NCBI RefSeq assembly: GCF_014764505.1
Contig: NZ_JACXWX010000021.1
Location: 29,455-93,454, forward strand
DNA from: Phormidium tenue FACHB-886
GTDB lineage: Bacteria; Cyanobacteriota; Cyanobacteriia; Elainellales; Elainellaceae
Direction of reading: 5' to 3'
DNA: 64,000 nt
Part shown: positions 1 to 9,065 of the stretch, one piece after another
Layout of the letters: every line of letters begins with the position of its first letter
How positions within the stretch are numbered: the first letter of the stretch is position 1
Program-made: the position numbers and the translations under genes
The notes under the pieces: model-generated
What the model was told of the DNA's origin: nothing
Databases searched by the model: none
What the model saw: the letters and a program-made list of their open reading frames with translations, nothing else

Positions 1-777
1 GAAACGTTGGGCGAGGTTTTCACTCGAATTATCGAGCGCAATACGACGATTCCAACCAGCAAAACTCAAGTCTTCTCTACTGCCACAGATGGGCAAACTT
101 CAGTAGAAGTTCATGTTCTTCAAGGTGAGCGTGCCCTCGCCAAAGACAATAAGAGTCTCGGTAAGTTTCAGCTTACCGGCATCCCACCCGCTCCCCGAGG
201 GGTGCCACAGATTGAAGTTTCCTTTGAAATCAATGCAAACGGGATCCTTCAAGTTGCGGCACGAGACAAAGGCACAGGACGAGAGCAAAGTGTTCTTATC
301 TCCAACACAGGCGGCTTGAGCGATGCCGAAATCGACCGGATGCGTCTAGAAGCTGAACTCTATGCTGAGGACGACGAACGCCGCAAACAGATTGTTGCGC
401 TTCGTAACCAGGCGGATACAGTCCTTTACAGTTACGAGGCTACGCTACGCGACAACGGTAGCTTCATCAGCGATAGCTTAAAAACATTAGCAGCTAATCG
501 CGTGACCGAGCTGCGAGCTGCCCTTGCTAATCGCTCAATTTCAGTGGAAGAGCTGCAGCAGCGCATTACTAATTTGCAGCAGGCACTGTTGACGATCGGC
601 GAGTCGGTCTATAGTCAGGCTCAGTCCGATGAAGACGGCTATGTGTATACTGCTGACCATGCCGCTCCCTGGACAAACGGACATCCAGAGGAGACAGCTG
701 CCCTACCAGACGACGACTACAGCACTGAATTTGCTGACGACGAAACGATTACGGCAGACTACGAAGCAATTGACTAG
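1..777 (+). CDS. dnaK: Chaperone DnaK (Hsp70), C-terminal part, 5' end outside window
   Basis: The reading frame is open from base 1, so the gene begins upstream of the window and its N-terminal ATPase domain is not visible. What is present is the substrate-binding beta-sandwich ([15 protein letters not shown], then [40 protein letters not shown]) and the helical lid ([13 protein letters not shown]), followed by an acidic, poorly conserved tail ending DYEAID. DnaK binds exposed hydrophobic segments in an ATP-driven cycle with DnaJ and GrpE in the cytosol. dnaJ lies 232 bp downstream on the same strand. Cyanobacteria carry several DnaK paralogues. A neighbouring dnaJ recalls the DnaK3 locus of some species, but the visible part does not settle which paralogue this is. 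Confidence 0.95.
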   Translation, partial: ETLGEVFTRIIERNTTIPTSKTQVFSTATDGQTSVEVHVLQGERALAKDNKSLGKFQLTGIPPAPRGVPQIEVSFEINANGILQVAARDKGTGREQSVLISNTGGLSDAEIDRMRLEAELYAEDDERRKQIVALRNQADTVLYSYEATLRDNGSFISDSLKTLAANRVTELRAALANRSISVEELQQRITNLQQALLTIGESVYSQAQSDEDGYVYTADHAAPWTNGHPEETAALPDDDYSTEFADDETITADYEAID

Positions 778-1009
778 AAAGCCCTGCAGTTTGGCGCTGA
801 GCGCGTCTCACGCTGTTCCGAGGGCAGCTTTTCAAGCGGCAGGTGCCATGTAGCATTCTCTGCTTGATCTGTTTAAGTGCAGATGCTCGATCGATTGTTT
901 AGGATTGAAGAGATTAGATCGGGTGATTCGGTAAACCAGCCTTGTTCTTGTAGACCGAATTCGCCTATCTTAGTGTCCAGAATCCCCTTCATCCCCCTCG
1001 CAGCGCTCT

Positions 1010-2143
1010 ATGGCAGGTGACTATTACGAAATCCTTGGTGTGTCTCGTTCCGCAGACAAGGAGGAGCTGAAAAACGCCTATCGTCGATTGGCACGAAAAT
1101 ATCACCCGGATGTAAACAAAGATCCGGGAGCTGAGGAGCGCTTTAAAGAAATTAATCGCGCCTATGAAGTTTTATCGGAACCAGAGACTCGCGCTCGCTA
1201 CGATCGCTTTGGTGAGGCAGGTGTTGGTTCAGCGGCAAGCAGTGGCTTCCAAGACCTGAGCGATTTAGGTGGGTTTGCCGACATCTTTGAGAGCTTTTTT
1301 AGCGGTTTTGGCGGCGCTACAGGACAGCAGCAGGCTCGGCGTCGTAGCGGTCCGACGCGGGGCGACGATTTGCGGCTAGATTTGAAGCTGGACTTCCGGG
1401 AAGCAATTTTTGGCGGCGAGAAAGAAATTCGCATTAGTCATCTAGAAACCTGTGCTAACTGCAAAGGCTCTGGCGCAAAACCAGGCACACAGCCACGTAC
1501 CTGCTCCACCTGCAACGGTGGGGGTCAAGTTCGGCGCGCTACCCGTACCCCGTTCGGCAGCTTTACGCAAGTTTCGGTTTGCCCTACCTGTAACGGAACC
1601 GGGCAGATGATTGAAGAGAAATGTGAGGTCTGCAGCGGCAGCGGCCAAAAGCAGGAAGCCAAAAAGCTGAAGATCACCATCCCAGCTGGGGTAGACAATG
1701 GTACTCGTTTACGGGTATCGGGCGAGGGAGATGCCGGACAGCGGAGTGGGCCGGCAGGTGACCTCTATGTTTACCTGTTTGTGAACGAAGATGCTGAGTT
1801 TCAGCGAGATGGCATCAATATTCTTTCTGAAGTAAAAATCAGCTACCTGCAGGCGATTTTGGGCGATCGGATTGAGGTGAACACTGTTGATGGTCCTGTT
1901 GAGGTCAACATCGCACCGGGAACTCAGCCAAACACAGTTTTGACACTAGAGAATCGAGGCGTACCAAGGCTTGGCAACTCAGTCAGCCGAGGTGATCACT
2001 TGATTACGGTGATTATCGATATCCCAACCCGCATCAACACCGAGGAGCGAGAGCTGCTGGAAAAATTAGCAAAAATCCGGGGCGATCGGCTTAGCAAAAG
2101 TGGTGGCATCAACGAGTTCTTGGGAGGACTGTTTCGCGGATGA
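1010..2143 (+). CDS. dnaJ: Chaperone protein DnaJ (type I Hsp40)
   Basis: 377 aa, normal for a class I J-protein. The J domain occupies about residues 1-70 with the HPD motif (YHPDVNKD) that stimulates DnaK ATPase. It is followed by a Gly/Phe-rich linker (about 75-110), a zinc-finger region with four CxxCxGxG-type repeats ([32 protein letters not shown]; about 148-210) and two C-terminal substrate-binding domains. It delivers unfolded clients to DnaK, whose gene is just upstream. The start is the ATG giving [11 protein letters not shown], the usual N-terminus. The stop overlaps the next gene's start (ATGA), implying translational coupling to the TusA-like gene. Confidence 0.97.
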   Translation: MAGDYYEILGVSRSADKEELKNAYRRLARKYHPDVNKDPGAEERFKEINRAYEVLSEPETRARYDRFGEAGVGSAASSGFQDLSDLGGFADIFESFFSGFGGATGQQQARRRSGPTRGDDLRLDLKLDFREAIFGGEKEIRISHLETCANCKGSGAKPGTQPRTCSTCNGGGQVRRATRTPFGSFTQVSVCPTCNGTGQMIEEKCEVCSGSGQKQEAKKLKITIPAGVDNGTRLRVSGEGDAGQRSGPAGDLYVYLFVNEDAEFQRDGINILSEVKISYLQAILGDRIEVNTVDGPVEVNIAPGTQPNTVLTLENRGVPRLGNSVSRGDHLITVIIDIPTRINTEERELLEKLAKIRGDRLSKSGGINEFLGGLFRG

Positions 2144-2403
2144 GCCAAGCTACTCAGCATCCCGACGCTCAGCTTGATTTACGCGGTACGCCCTGTCCCC
2201 TGAATTTCGTCAGGACTAAACTCCGGCTGGAACAGATGCAGCCAGGGTCGCTGCTAGAAGTATGGCTCGATCCGGGTGAGCCAATGGAACAGGTGCCCGA
2301 TAGCCTCAAAATGGAAGGCTATGCAATCGAGCAGATCGAAGACCACAGCGAATTTTTTGCCGTGCAGGTGCGTCGCCCTCCGTTGCAGAGCGCCGAGCTA
2401 TGA
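2140..2403 (+). CDS. TusA-like sulfurtransferase family protein
   Basis: 87 aa, the typical length of the TusA/SirA/YedF fold. The motif [16 protein letters not shown] carries the single conserved Cys that bears a persulfide in TusA. The canonical motif is CPxP; here it is CPLN, so the second Pro is lost, which is an oddity within the family. TusA proteins relay sulfur to tRNA thiolation, molybdenum cofactor or other acceptors. The acceptor here is unknown. The gene overlaps dnaJ upstream and rsgA downstream by 4 bp each, so it is probably made in stoichiometric coupling with them. Family assignment is firm; the exact role is inferred. Confidence 0.88.
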   Translation: MSQATQHPDAQLDLRGTPCPLNFVRTKLRLEQMQPGSLLEVWLDPGEPMEQVPDSLKMEGYAIEQIEDHSEFFAVQVRRPPLQSAEL

Positions 2404-3500
2404 GCTATGAAGTAGAGGCACCACTCGAAACCCAGACGCCGGAATTTGCGCTGCTATCGGGCACTGTCCTCGCTGTTCAGGCAAATTATTACTGGGTGCG
2501 GCTTGATGATCCGGCAGCTCCGGCGGCTGAACTGCTATGCACTCGTCGGACTCGCCTGAAGAAGATTGGTCAACAGGTGATGGTGGGCGATCGAGTCCAG
2601 GTGGAGGAACCCGACTGGGCAGGCAAACGGGGCGCGATTGCCCGAGTTTTGCCTCGTCACACCGAGCTAGACCGGCCACCGATCGCCAACGTTGACCAAA
2701 TCCTGCTGGTGTTTGCGCTTGAAGAACCGACGCTTGACCCCTTCCAGCTCAGCCGCTTTCTGGTGAAGGCAGAGTCTACGAGTCTGACAGTTCTCTTGGG
2801 GTTAAACAAGAGCGATTTGGCAACGCCTGAAGCCCAGGCAGAATGGCGCGATCGTCTTCAGACTTGGGGCTATGAACCGGTGCTGCTGAGCTTGCGATCC
2901 GGTATGGGGCTGGATCAACTACATGCCTGTCTGAATCAGCAGATTACTGTCGTCTCTGGTCCTTCGGGGGTGGGCAAATCGAGCTTGACGAACTACTTGA
3001 TTCCGGCGGTGGAGCAGCGGATCGGGGAAGTTTCCGGGAAACTGAGCCGGGGACGGCACACGACGCGCCATGTCGAGCTGTTTGAACTACCCACAGGTGG
3101 GCTGCTTGCCGATACCCCTGGATTTAACCAGCCCGATCTCAACTGCGCGCCGATCGACTTAGCGCAATATTTCCCGGAAGCGCGGCAGCGGTTGGCAGAA
3201 GCCACCTGTCAATTTAGCAACTGCCTGCACCGGGATGAGCCAAATTGCGCGGTGCGGGGCGATTGGGAGCGCTACGAGCATTACCTGGTGTTTTTGGACG
3301 AGGTGATTGATCATCAGACTGCAATTAACCGAACAGGTGATGCTGAATCCACAACGAAGACGATGACCAGCGGCGATGGACAGGTACGATCGGAGCCGAA
3401 GCTGGCAAGTAAAAAGTATCGTCGCCCCTCTCGCCGGACGGAAAAGCAGGTGCTGAAGGATTTATGCGATGACGTGGAAGAGTTGATGGCAGAAGATTAA
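2400..3500 (+). CDS. rsgA: Small ribosomal subunit biogenesis GTPase RsgA (YjeQ)
   Basis: 366 aa. An N-terminal OB fold (about 20-90) precedes a circularly permuted GTPase domain: G4 NKSD (LLGLNKSD) comes before the P-loop GPSGVGKSSLTN (about residue 190), then the G2-like HTTRHVELF and G3 DTPGFNQPD. A C-terminal zinc knuckle follows (CQFSNC, HRDEPNCAV). RsgA checks late maturation of the 30S subunit and dissociates on GTP hydrolysis. A basic tail of about 60 residues (KKYRRPSRRTEKQ) extends the protein beyond the E. coli core length, which is common in cyanobacteria. The start overlaps the TusA-like stop (ATGA). The stop overlaps the convergent phosphotransferase gene by 4 bp. Confidence 0.95.
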   Translation: MSYEVEAPLETQTPEFALLSGTVLAVQANYYWVRLDDPAAPAAELLCTRRTRLKKIGQQVMVGDRVQVEEPDWAGKRGAIARVLPRHTELDRPPIANVDQILLVFALEEPTLDPFQLSRFLVKAESTSLTVLLGLNKSDLATPEAQAEWRDRLQTWGYEPVLLSLRSGMGLDQLHACLNQQITVVSGPSGVGKSSLTNYLIPAVEQRIGEVSGKLSRGRHTTRHVELFELPTGGLLADTPGFNQPDLNCAPIDLAQYFPEARQRLAEATCQFSNCLHRDEPNCAVRGDWERYEHYLVFLDEVIDHQTAINRTGDAESTTKTMTSGDGQVRSEPKLASKKYRRPSRRTEKQVLKDLCDDVEELMAED

Positions 3501-4528
3501 GCCTGCAGCGCCTGCCAATAGGCTTCGTGCTGGTGTAAAGCTTCTCGAAAGCTACCCTCGATTTTTTCACCAATTGGGTCGATCGCATGTTCACACCGCG
3601 CCGTGTATGCCATCGAGTATAGAAAGGCAGCAGCGATTATTTCTCGTTCAGCTTGGCTAAACGACGTCCCTTTTGCAGCTTCATACGCTTGAACAAACTG
3701 CCGCACTTCAACAGGTGACGGCACAAGCGGCGCAACGTCGATATACCAGTTCACTAAAAAACTTTCTGCGGCATTGCCCAAAATTACCGGCTCGGTGTCC
3801 AGCCGCAAACTGTCCCAGTCATAGATCGCGCTAATTTTACCATTGGCAAAGCGCATGTTTTTGGCGCTCCAATCCATGTGACCGAGGAGCAGCGGACGCG
3901 GTTCAAGCAGGAAAATGGTTTGAGCGCGGCTGGCAATCGCATCTATCCATTCCGCTCCTCTACAAGTTTTTTGAAAATCGAATAGGGCATTGTGGGGCTT
4001 TTCCCAGAGTTGGTCCGCTCGAAAGCGGCTTTGCGGCAATCCGGGCAGATCCACAAAAGCTTGAGCGGCGGCAATTTGCTCAGCCAAACCGATTGCCATG
4101 GCTTGTCGAATTTGTGGCTGATGGGCATTGCCCTGTTCACCTGTATCTAGCAGTTCTTCGACGGTTGCGAATCCAGCATTCAAGACGACAGGCGGCAGTA
4201 GTACCGTAGGACAAGGCAGCTGGCGATCGGCTAATCCTTGTTGGACGATACAAACTGCCTGCAGCGTTTCCAGCGAGATATTGTCGCGGCTGCGGATTTT
4301 AATTACAACGCGCCGATCGTCTTCTAGCCGCAACCCTACTACAAAACTGACGCTGACCTCCCAAAATTTGCAGTTGACAAAGCCCTGATGCAGGTGAATT
4401 CGGCAGAACTGCTCAATCATTCTGGCAATTTCAGCTGCGTCCTCTGTACCTAAAATTGAGCGGGCTAGGAGGCGATCGGCACTGTCCATTGCCATTAATT
4501 TCGCCTGTAGCGATTGGGTTCCGTTCAT
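3497..4528 (-). CDS. Aminoglycoside phosphotransferase (APH)-family kinase-like protein
   Basis: 343 aa. The APH/choline-kinase fold is indicated by the catalytic loop HMDWSAKNMRF (HxDxxxxN) and the metal-binding IYDWDSLRLDTEP. Such enzymes phosphorylate small molecules or sugars; the substrate cannot be told, and antibiotic resistance should not be assumed. I chose the ATG giving MNGTQSLQAK, preceded by GGAG, over a longer reading frame whose extra 29 residues are encoded by a 15-bp tandem duplication and look untranslated. The 3' end overlaps rsgA's stop codon by 4 bp on the other strand, leaving no room for a separate terminator. Confidence 0.75.
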   Translation of the reverse strand: MNGTQSLQAKLMAMDSADRLLARSILGTEDAAEIARMIEQFCRIHLHQGFVNCKFWEVSVSFVVGLRLEDDRRVVIKIRSRDNISLETLQAVCIVQQGLADRQLPCPTVLLPPVVLNAGFATVEELLDTGEQGNAHQPQIRQAMAIGLAEQIAAAQAFVDLPGLPQSRFRADQLWEKPHNALFDFQKTCRGAEWIDAIASRAQTIFLLEPRPLLLGHMDWSAKNMRFANGKISAIYDWDSLRLDTEPVILGNAAESFLVNWYIDVAPLVPSPVEVRQFVQAYEAAKGTSFSQAEREIIAAAFLYSMAYTARCEHAIDPIGEKIEGSFREALHQHEAYWQALQA

Positions 4529-4540
4529 CTCACCACTCCA

Positions 4541-4570
4541 GGTTGGGAAAACCGAGGTTGGGAAAACCGA
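4541..4570. repeat. Perfect 15-bp tandem duplication
   Basis: The unit GGTTGGGAAAACCGA occurs twice head to tail (4541-4555 and 4556-4570), just upstream of the chosen start of the APH-family gene on the minus strand. Each unit itself contains a short dyad (GGTT...AACC). It may be a slippage product or a duplicated operator; the sequence alone does not decide. Confidence 0.9.
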
Positions 4571-4743
4571 TCTCACTGGATTGCAAGACCTTCTTAAAAT
4601 AAGAGGCAACTGCATACGCTGCTGCTATCGCCGAACTCACTTCAGTTCGTTACCCTGAAGGAATGTGTCTATAGCTGGCGTTGGGCTAGGAGAATGGTTT
4701 CCTGGCGCAAAATCTTATCTGTCCCCTTAACCTTAAGCGAACT

Positions 4744-6726
4744 ATGACGACGATTCTGGAACAGGGCAATATCAGTATCCATACTGACAATATTTTCCCG
4801 ATTATCAAAAAATGGCTTTACTCTGACCACGAAATCTTTCTACGAGAGCTGATCTCTAACGCGGTAGATGCGATTCAAAAGCTACGGATGGTATCTCGAT
4901 CGGGCGAATATGCTGGCGAAGAGGGCGAGCCGGAAATTTCGATTGCGATCGACAAAGACCAAAAAACGCTCTCGATCTCGGATACTGGCATTGGCATGAC
5001 CGCCGACGAGGTCAAGAAATACATTAACCAGGTTGCTTTTTCCAGCGCTGAAGAGTTCGTTCAAAAATACAAAGACAGTACCGATCAGCAAATTATCGGG
5101 CACTTTGGGTTAGGCTTCTATTCCTCTTTCATGGTGGCCTCAAAGGTTGAGATCGATACGCTTTCCTACCAAGAGGGAGCGCAGCCAGTGCATTGGTCGT
5201 GTGATGGCTCCACCCAGTTTGAGCTGAGCGAATCGACCCGGACAGAGCGCGGCACCACGATTACTTTGACGCTGCAGGAAGAAGAGCAAGAGTATCTGGA
5301 GCCTTCGCGAATTAAGCAGCTGGTGAAAACCTACTGCGACTTCATGCCGTTCCCGATCAAGCTAGACGGCGAGCAGATCAACAAGCAAAAAGCACTCTGG
5401 AAAGAATCGCCTAGCAGCCTGAAGCCAGAAGACTATCAAGAGTTTTACAGCTACCTCTACCCGTTTCAAGAAGAGCCGCTGCTGTGGGTGCATTTGAATA
5501 CAGACTATCCGTTCGTGGTAAATGGCATTCTCTACTTTCCGAAGCTGAAGCCGGATGTAGATGTCACGAAAGGACAGATCAAGCTGTTCTGCAATCAGGT
5601 TTTTGTTAGCGATAACTGTGAAGAAGTGATTCCCCGCTTCTTGCTGCCGCTGCGCGGTGTGATCGACAGCTCCGATATTCCGTTGAACGTGTCGCGCAGC
5701 TTTTTGCAGAACGATCGCACGGTGCGCCGGATTGCTGACTATATCGCCAAGAAAGTGGGCGATCGGCTGAAAGAGCTGTACCGAGACGATCGCGCCCACT
5801 ACATCCGCTGCTGGCAGGATCTGGGGACGTTCGTCAAGTTTGGCTCGATGAACGACGACAAATTCAAGAAGCAAGTGGAAGACATTTTGGTCTTCCGGAC
5901 CACGGCGAATCTGGCAGATTCTAAGTCGGACAGCGCACCAACCGTTGAGGTGGAATCGGGCGATGTCTGGCAGGAAGTTTCTGCGGAGAACAGCCAAAGC
6001 AATACGCTGGATGGTAAATCCTACACAACGCTGAAAGAGTATCTAGAGCGCAACAAAGACCGTCACGAGAACCGCGTCTATTACTGTACTGATGCCGCTT
6101 CTCAGGCAACCTACGTGGAGCTGCACAAGAGCCAAGGCTTAGAAGTGCTGTTTATGGATTCTTTCATTGACAGCCATTTTGTCAGCTTCTTGGAGCGGGA
6201 GCACGCGGATGTTAAGTTCTCGCGGGTAGACTCTGATCTGGATGAAGCGCTGGTAGACAAAGACAAAGCCAACGAAATTGTTGACCCAACCACCAACAAA
6301 ACGCGCAGCGAATCGATCAAAGAGCTGTTTGAGAAATCACTCAATAAGCCGAAGCTAACGATCCGCACGGAAGCGCTCAAGTCTGAGAATGCTGAAGCTG
6401 CACCACCTGCGATCGTGCTGCTGCCCGAAGCGCTGCGGCGGATGCGGGAAATGAACGCGCTGATCATGCAGCAGGCGGTGGAATTCCCTGAAGAACACAC
6501 GCTGCTGGTGAACACAGCGCATCCGCTGATCCAAAACTTGGTTAGCCTCAGCCACGGCAGCATCATTCAGGAAGGCGGACAGTCTCCCTCGGCAGAATTG
6601 GCAACAATGATTTGCCAGCATGTGTATGACTTGGCGCTGATGGCACAGAAAGGCTTTGATGCAGACGGCATGAAGTCGTTTGTGGAGCGATCGAACCATG
6701 TATTGACACGGCTGACTCAGAGCTAA
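4744..6726 (+). CDS. htpG: Chaperone protein HtpG (Hsp90)
   Basis: 660 aa, full length for cyanobacterial HtpG. The N-terminal GHKL ATPase shows the Hsp90 signatures LRELISNAVDAIQKLR (about 33-48), DTGIGMT, and GHFGLGFYSSFMVA. A middle domain follows (SRSFLQNDRTVRRI) and then a C-terminal dimerisation region. It is a cytosolic ATP-dependent chaperone important for heat and oxidative stress tolerance in cyanobacteria, where it also assists tetrapyrrole enzymes and phycobilisome linkers. The ATG start gives MTTILEQGNISIHTDN, the standard N-terminus. It stands alone between a divergent phosphotransferase gene and a co-directional SpoU gene 167 bp downstream. Confidence 0.97.
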   Translation: MTTILEQGNISIHTDNIFPIIKKWLYSDHEIFLRELISNAVDAIQKLRMVSRSGEYAGEEGEPEISIAIDKDQKTLSISDTGIGMTADEVKKYINQVAFSSAEEFVQKYKDSTDQQIIGHFGLGFYSSFMVASKVEIDTLSYQEGAQPVHWSCDGSTQFELSESTRTERGTTITLTLQEEEQEYLEPSRIKQLVKTYCDFMPFPIKLDGEQINKQKALWKESPSSLKPEDYQEFYSYLYPFQEEPLLWVHLNTDYPFVVNGILYFPKLKPDVDVTKGQIKLFCNQVFVSDNCEEVIPRFLLPLRGVIDSSDIPLNVSRSFLQNDRTVRRIADYIAKKVGDRLKELYRDDRAHYIRCWQDLGTFVKFGSMNDDKFKKQVEDILVFRTTANLADSKSDSAPTVEVESGDVWQEVSAENSQSNTLDGKSYTTLKEYLERNKDRHENRVYYCTDAASQATYVELHKSQGLEVLFMDSFIDSHFVSFLEREHADVKFSRVDSDLDEALVDKDKANEIVDPTTNKTRSESIKELFEKSLNKPKLTIRTEALKSENAEAAPPAIVLLPEALRRMREMNALIMQQAVEFPEEHTLLVNTAHPLIQNLVSLSHGSIIQEGGQSPSAELATMICQHVYDLALMAQKGFDADGMKSFVERSNHVLTRLTQS

Positions 6727-6893
6727 TATCGCTCGGGCAGAGTGTAGGTTGCAATTGGAGTTTTTAGGGTAGCGCTTAGCGCGCAATGTATACTGTGATC
6801 GTTTTTGGCAATGCCCAAAGACGATCATTTTTTGTGTAGATGGCTTCTAAGCGGATGAATGATGATGCGCGATCGTGGAGGTAGGGAGCGAGG

Positions 6894-7412
6894 GTGGTTA
6901 AACGAACTCCTGTAGCACGAGCAAACGATCGGCACTCTGAGCTGCCTCGCTTTCCTTTGGTGGTTTGTGCCTCGCTGGTGCAAAATCCGGCAAACTTAGG
7001 CGGACTGTGCCGCACGGTGGAGGCATTTCGACTAGAGGGGCTAGCGCTGGCTGATTTGGCGATCGCACAAACCTCTGCTTTTCGGAATCTCGCTGCTTCG
7101 GCGCAGCACTGGCAGCCGCTAATCGCCTGTCCGGCTGGAGCAATATTGGGCTGGCTCCAGCAGCAGCAGCAGCGAGGCTACAGCCTTGTGGCGCTTCACC
7201 TCCAGCCTGATGCTACGCCGCTGCCACAGTTCCAGTTTGCGCGTCAGACGGTGCTGGTGCTGGGACAAGAGCTGACGGGCATTCCTGGTGAAGTGCTGCA
7301 GGCGTGCGATCGCCAGCTAATCATTCCGCAATTTGGGACAGTGGAATCCCTAAACGTACAGGTAGCAGGCGCGATCGCTATTTATGAATACATCCGGCAG
7401 CACGGCGGGTAG
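6894..7412 (+). CDS. SpoU/TrmH-family RNA 2'-O-methyltransferase
   Basis: 172 aa. SPOUT fold signatures are ASLVQNPANLGGLCRTVEAF (motif 1), VLGQELTGIP (motif 2) and IPQFGTVESLNVQVAGAIAIYEY (motif 3), the knotted SAM-binding region. It should methylate a ribose 2'-OH in tRNA or rRNA. Compared with TrmB/RlmB it lacks an N-terminal substrate-binding extension, like TrmL-sized proteins; the target nucleotide cannot be predicted. The start is a GTG preceded by GGAG about 13 bases upstream; no ATG is available in frame. The 3' end faces the convergent pdxJ gene 30 bp away. Confidence 0.88.
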   Translation: MVKRTPVARANDRHSELPRFPLVVCASLVQNPANLGGLCRTVEAFRLEGLALADLAIAQTSAFRNLAASAQHWQPLIACPAGAILGWLQQQQQRGYSLVALHLQPDATPLPQFQFARQTVLVLGQELTGIPGEVLQACDRQLIIPQFGTVESLNVQVAGAIAIYEYIRQHGG

Positions 7413-7442
7413 CGATTCATCGCCAAACAACTGCCGCTATCG

Positions 7443-8183
7443 CTATTCGGTGCGAGAGAGGATTTCCAGGTATGCCCGCACTGTGCTGGACAATCCCATA
7501 TCCAGTGCTTCCGCCATCAGCGCATGACCGATCGACACTTCCAAAATTTGAGGAATTGAGCAGAACTTCTCTAGATTCTTCAGGTTGAGGTCATGTCCAG
7601 CGTTCACGCCGAGTCCTGCCTTTTGAGCCGCTGCTGCCGCGATCGCATACTGGGGCAGCAGTGAGTCTGCCTTGCCTTCCCGAAATGCAGTAGCGTAGGG
7701 TTCGGTATAAAGCTCTACCCGATCGGCACCGATCGCTTTTGCCTGCGACATGGGTTCCGGGTCGGCATCCATAAATAAACTGACGCGGATGTTCAGGTCT
7801 TTGAGCTGCTGAATGATGGGCATGAGGCGATCGCTGTCGATCTGTAAATTCCAGCCGTGATCGGAGGTAAAAGCATCGGGCGTATCGGGCACAAGCGTAC
7901 ACTGGGTTGGCTTAACATCACGGACGAGTTCCATAAAGCCTGCTTCTAGCGGATTGCCTTCGATGTTGTATTCCGCAGTGTTAAATTCGGTTTTTAGTAA
8001 ATTTGCCAAATCATACACATCTTCGGGTTTGATATGGCGCTGGTCAGGGCGGGGATGCACCGTTACGCCATAGGCACCGGCGTTGAGGACGGTTCTTGCT
8101 GCGTCGATCACGCTGGGAATACCAATGTTTCGAGAGTTTCGCAGTAAGGCAACTCGGTTGAGGTTGACGCTGAGTTTAGTCAT
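7443..8183 (-). CDS. pdxJ: Pyridoxine 5'-phosphate synthase PdxJ
   Basis: 246 aa, the usual length. Family hallmarks are the N-terminal LSVNLNRVALLRNSR, the VTVHPRPDQRHI phosphate-site segment, the NIEGNP strand, the central CTLVPDTPDAFTSDHGW and the GLGVNAGHDLNLKNL loop. PdxJ condenses 1-deoxyxylulose 5-phosphate with 3-amino-2-oxopropyl phosphate to form pyridoxine 5'-phosphate in the DXP-dependent vitamin B6 pathway. It is a cytosolic TIM barrel. cobO starts 67 bp upstream on the same strand, so the two cofactor genes may be co-transcribed. Confidence 0.96.
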   Translation of the reverse strand: MTKLSVNLNRVALLRNSRNIGIPSVIDAARTVLNAGAYGVTVHPRPDQRHIKPEDVYDLANLLKTEFNTAEYNIEGNPLEAGFMELVRDVKPTQCTLVPDTPDAFTSDHGWNLQIDSDRLMPIIQQLKDLNIRVSLFMDADPEPMSQAKAIGADRVELYTEPYATAFREGKADSLLPQYAIAAAAAQKAGLGVNAGHDLNLKNLEKFCSIPQILEVSIGHALMAEALDMGLSSTVRAYLEILSRTE

Positions 8184-8250
8184 AAGCGGATAGACAAAAT
8201 GAGAAGAACCACGAACCAGGGATTGCCCCAGTCTTTTTTAGACCTCTATT

Positions 8251-8934
8251 TTAGAATTCGATGCCGGCTTGGGCTTTGATGCCTTGTTCGCGGAAGGGAT
8301 GTTTCACCAGCGTCATTTCTGTGACCAGATCGGCCCGATCGATTAAAGCAGCAGGCGCACCCCGCCCCGTTAAAATCACATGCGTTTCCGCTGGCTTCTC
8401 AGCCAGCCCAGCCAAAATCGCCTCGACCGACAAATAGCTCAGCTTTAGGGCAATGTTGATTTCATCCAGCAGCACCAGCTTAAACTCAGGATTGCGAATG
8501 AAGCCGAGTGCAGTCTGCCAGGCTGCTTCTGCTTTTTGGATATCGCGATCGCGATCTTGCGTTTCCCAGGTAAAGCCTTCGCCCATTGCGTGAAACTCTA
8601 GCTGATCCTGCCAGTGCGACAGCACTTGCTTCTCGGCTGGCTCCCAAGCCCCTTTGATAAACTGAACAATCGCAACTTTGTAGCCATGCCCTAGCGATCG
8701 CAGCACCATGCCCAGCGCTGCTGTGGTTTTGCCTTTGCCATTGCCCGTATGAACGATGATCAGCCCTTTTTCCTGGCTGCGGTCTGCCAGTCGCTTCTCC
8801 TGAACTTCCTTGCGGCGTTCCATCTTACGGCGATACTGATCTGTGGTCAGGGTAGGCGAAGTAGCTTCTTCATCCAAACGAGTTGCTTCTTGATCGATCG
8901 TTGAGTCGATCGCATCGGGGGAGTCGTGGGTCAT
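8251..8934 (-). CDS. cobO: Cob(I)yrinic acid a,c-diamide adenosyltransferase (CobO/BtuR)
   Basis: 227 aa. The P-loop is HTGNGKGKTTAALG (about 61-74), followed by VAIVQFIKGAW, the Walker B-like LVLLDEINIALKLSYL and VILTGRGAPAALIDRADLVTEM, all typical of the BtuR/CobO/CobP family. The enzyme transfers adenosyl from ATP to the Co(I) corrinoid, making the adenosyl form of (pseudo)cobalamin. About 40 residues of charged, Ser/Thr-rich N-terminal extension precede the core. It lies upstream of pdxJ on the same strand. Confidence 0.95.
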   Translation of the reverse strand: MTHDSPDAIDSTIDQEATRLDEEATSPTLTTDQYRRKMERRKEVQEKRLADRSQEKGLIIVHTGNGKGKTTAALGMVLRSLGHGYKVAIVQFIKGAWEPAEKQVLSHWQDQLEFHAMGEGFTWETQDRDRDIQKAEAAWQTALGFIRNPEFKLVLLDEINIALKLSYLSVEAILAGLAEKPAETHVILTGRGAPAALIDRADLVTEMTLVKHPFREQGIKAQAGIEF

Positions 8935-9065
8935 TCAACCAGTCCAAACGTCTTTTCGCCATTATCCAGCATGGGGCAGTCCAAAATTCTGGCTTAGCCT
9001 TGATGCAGATTGTGGTGGAGGCGAATTGTGCCCACCACAGAGCGTATTCCAAAGGATGACTAGCC

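Noticed and set aside
3497..3500. Overlap of rsgA and APH-family stop codons as evidence of an operon
   Set aside because: The genes converge, so they cannot share a transcript; the overlap is just tight packing.
5362..5997. 211-codon minus-strand open frame
   Set aside because: Entirely antisense to htpG; Cys/His/Leu-rich composition and no recognisable domain. A shadow of the chaperone gene.
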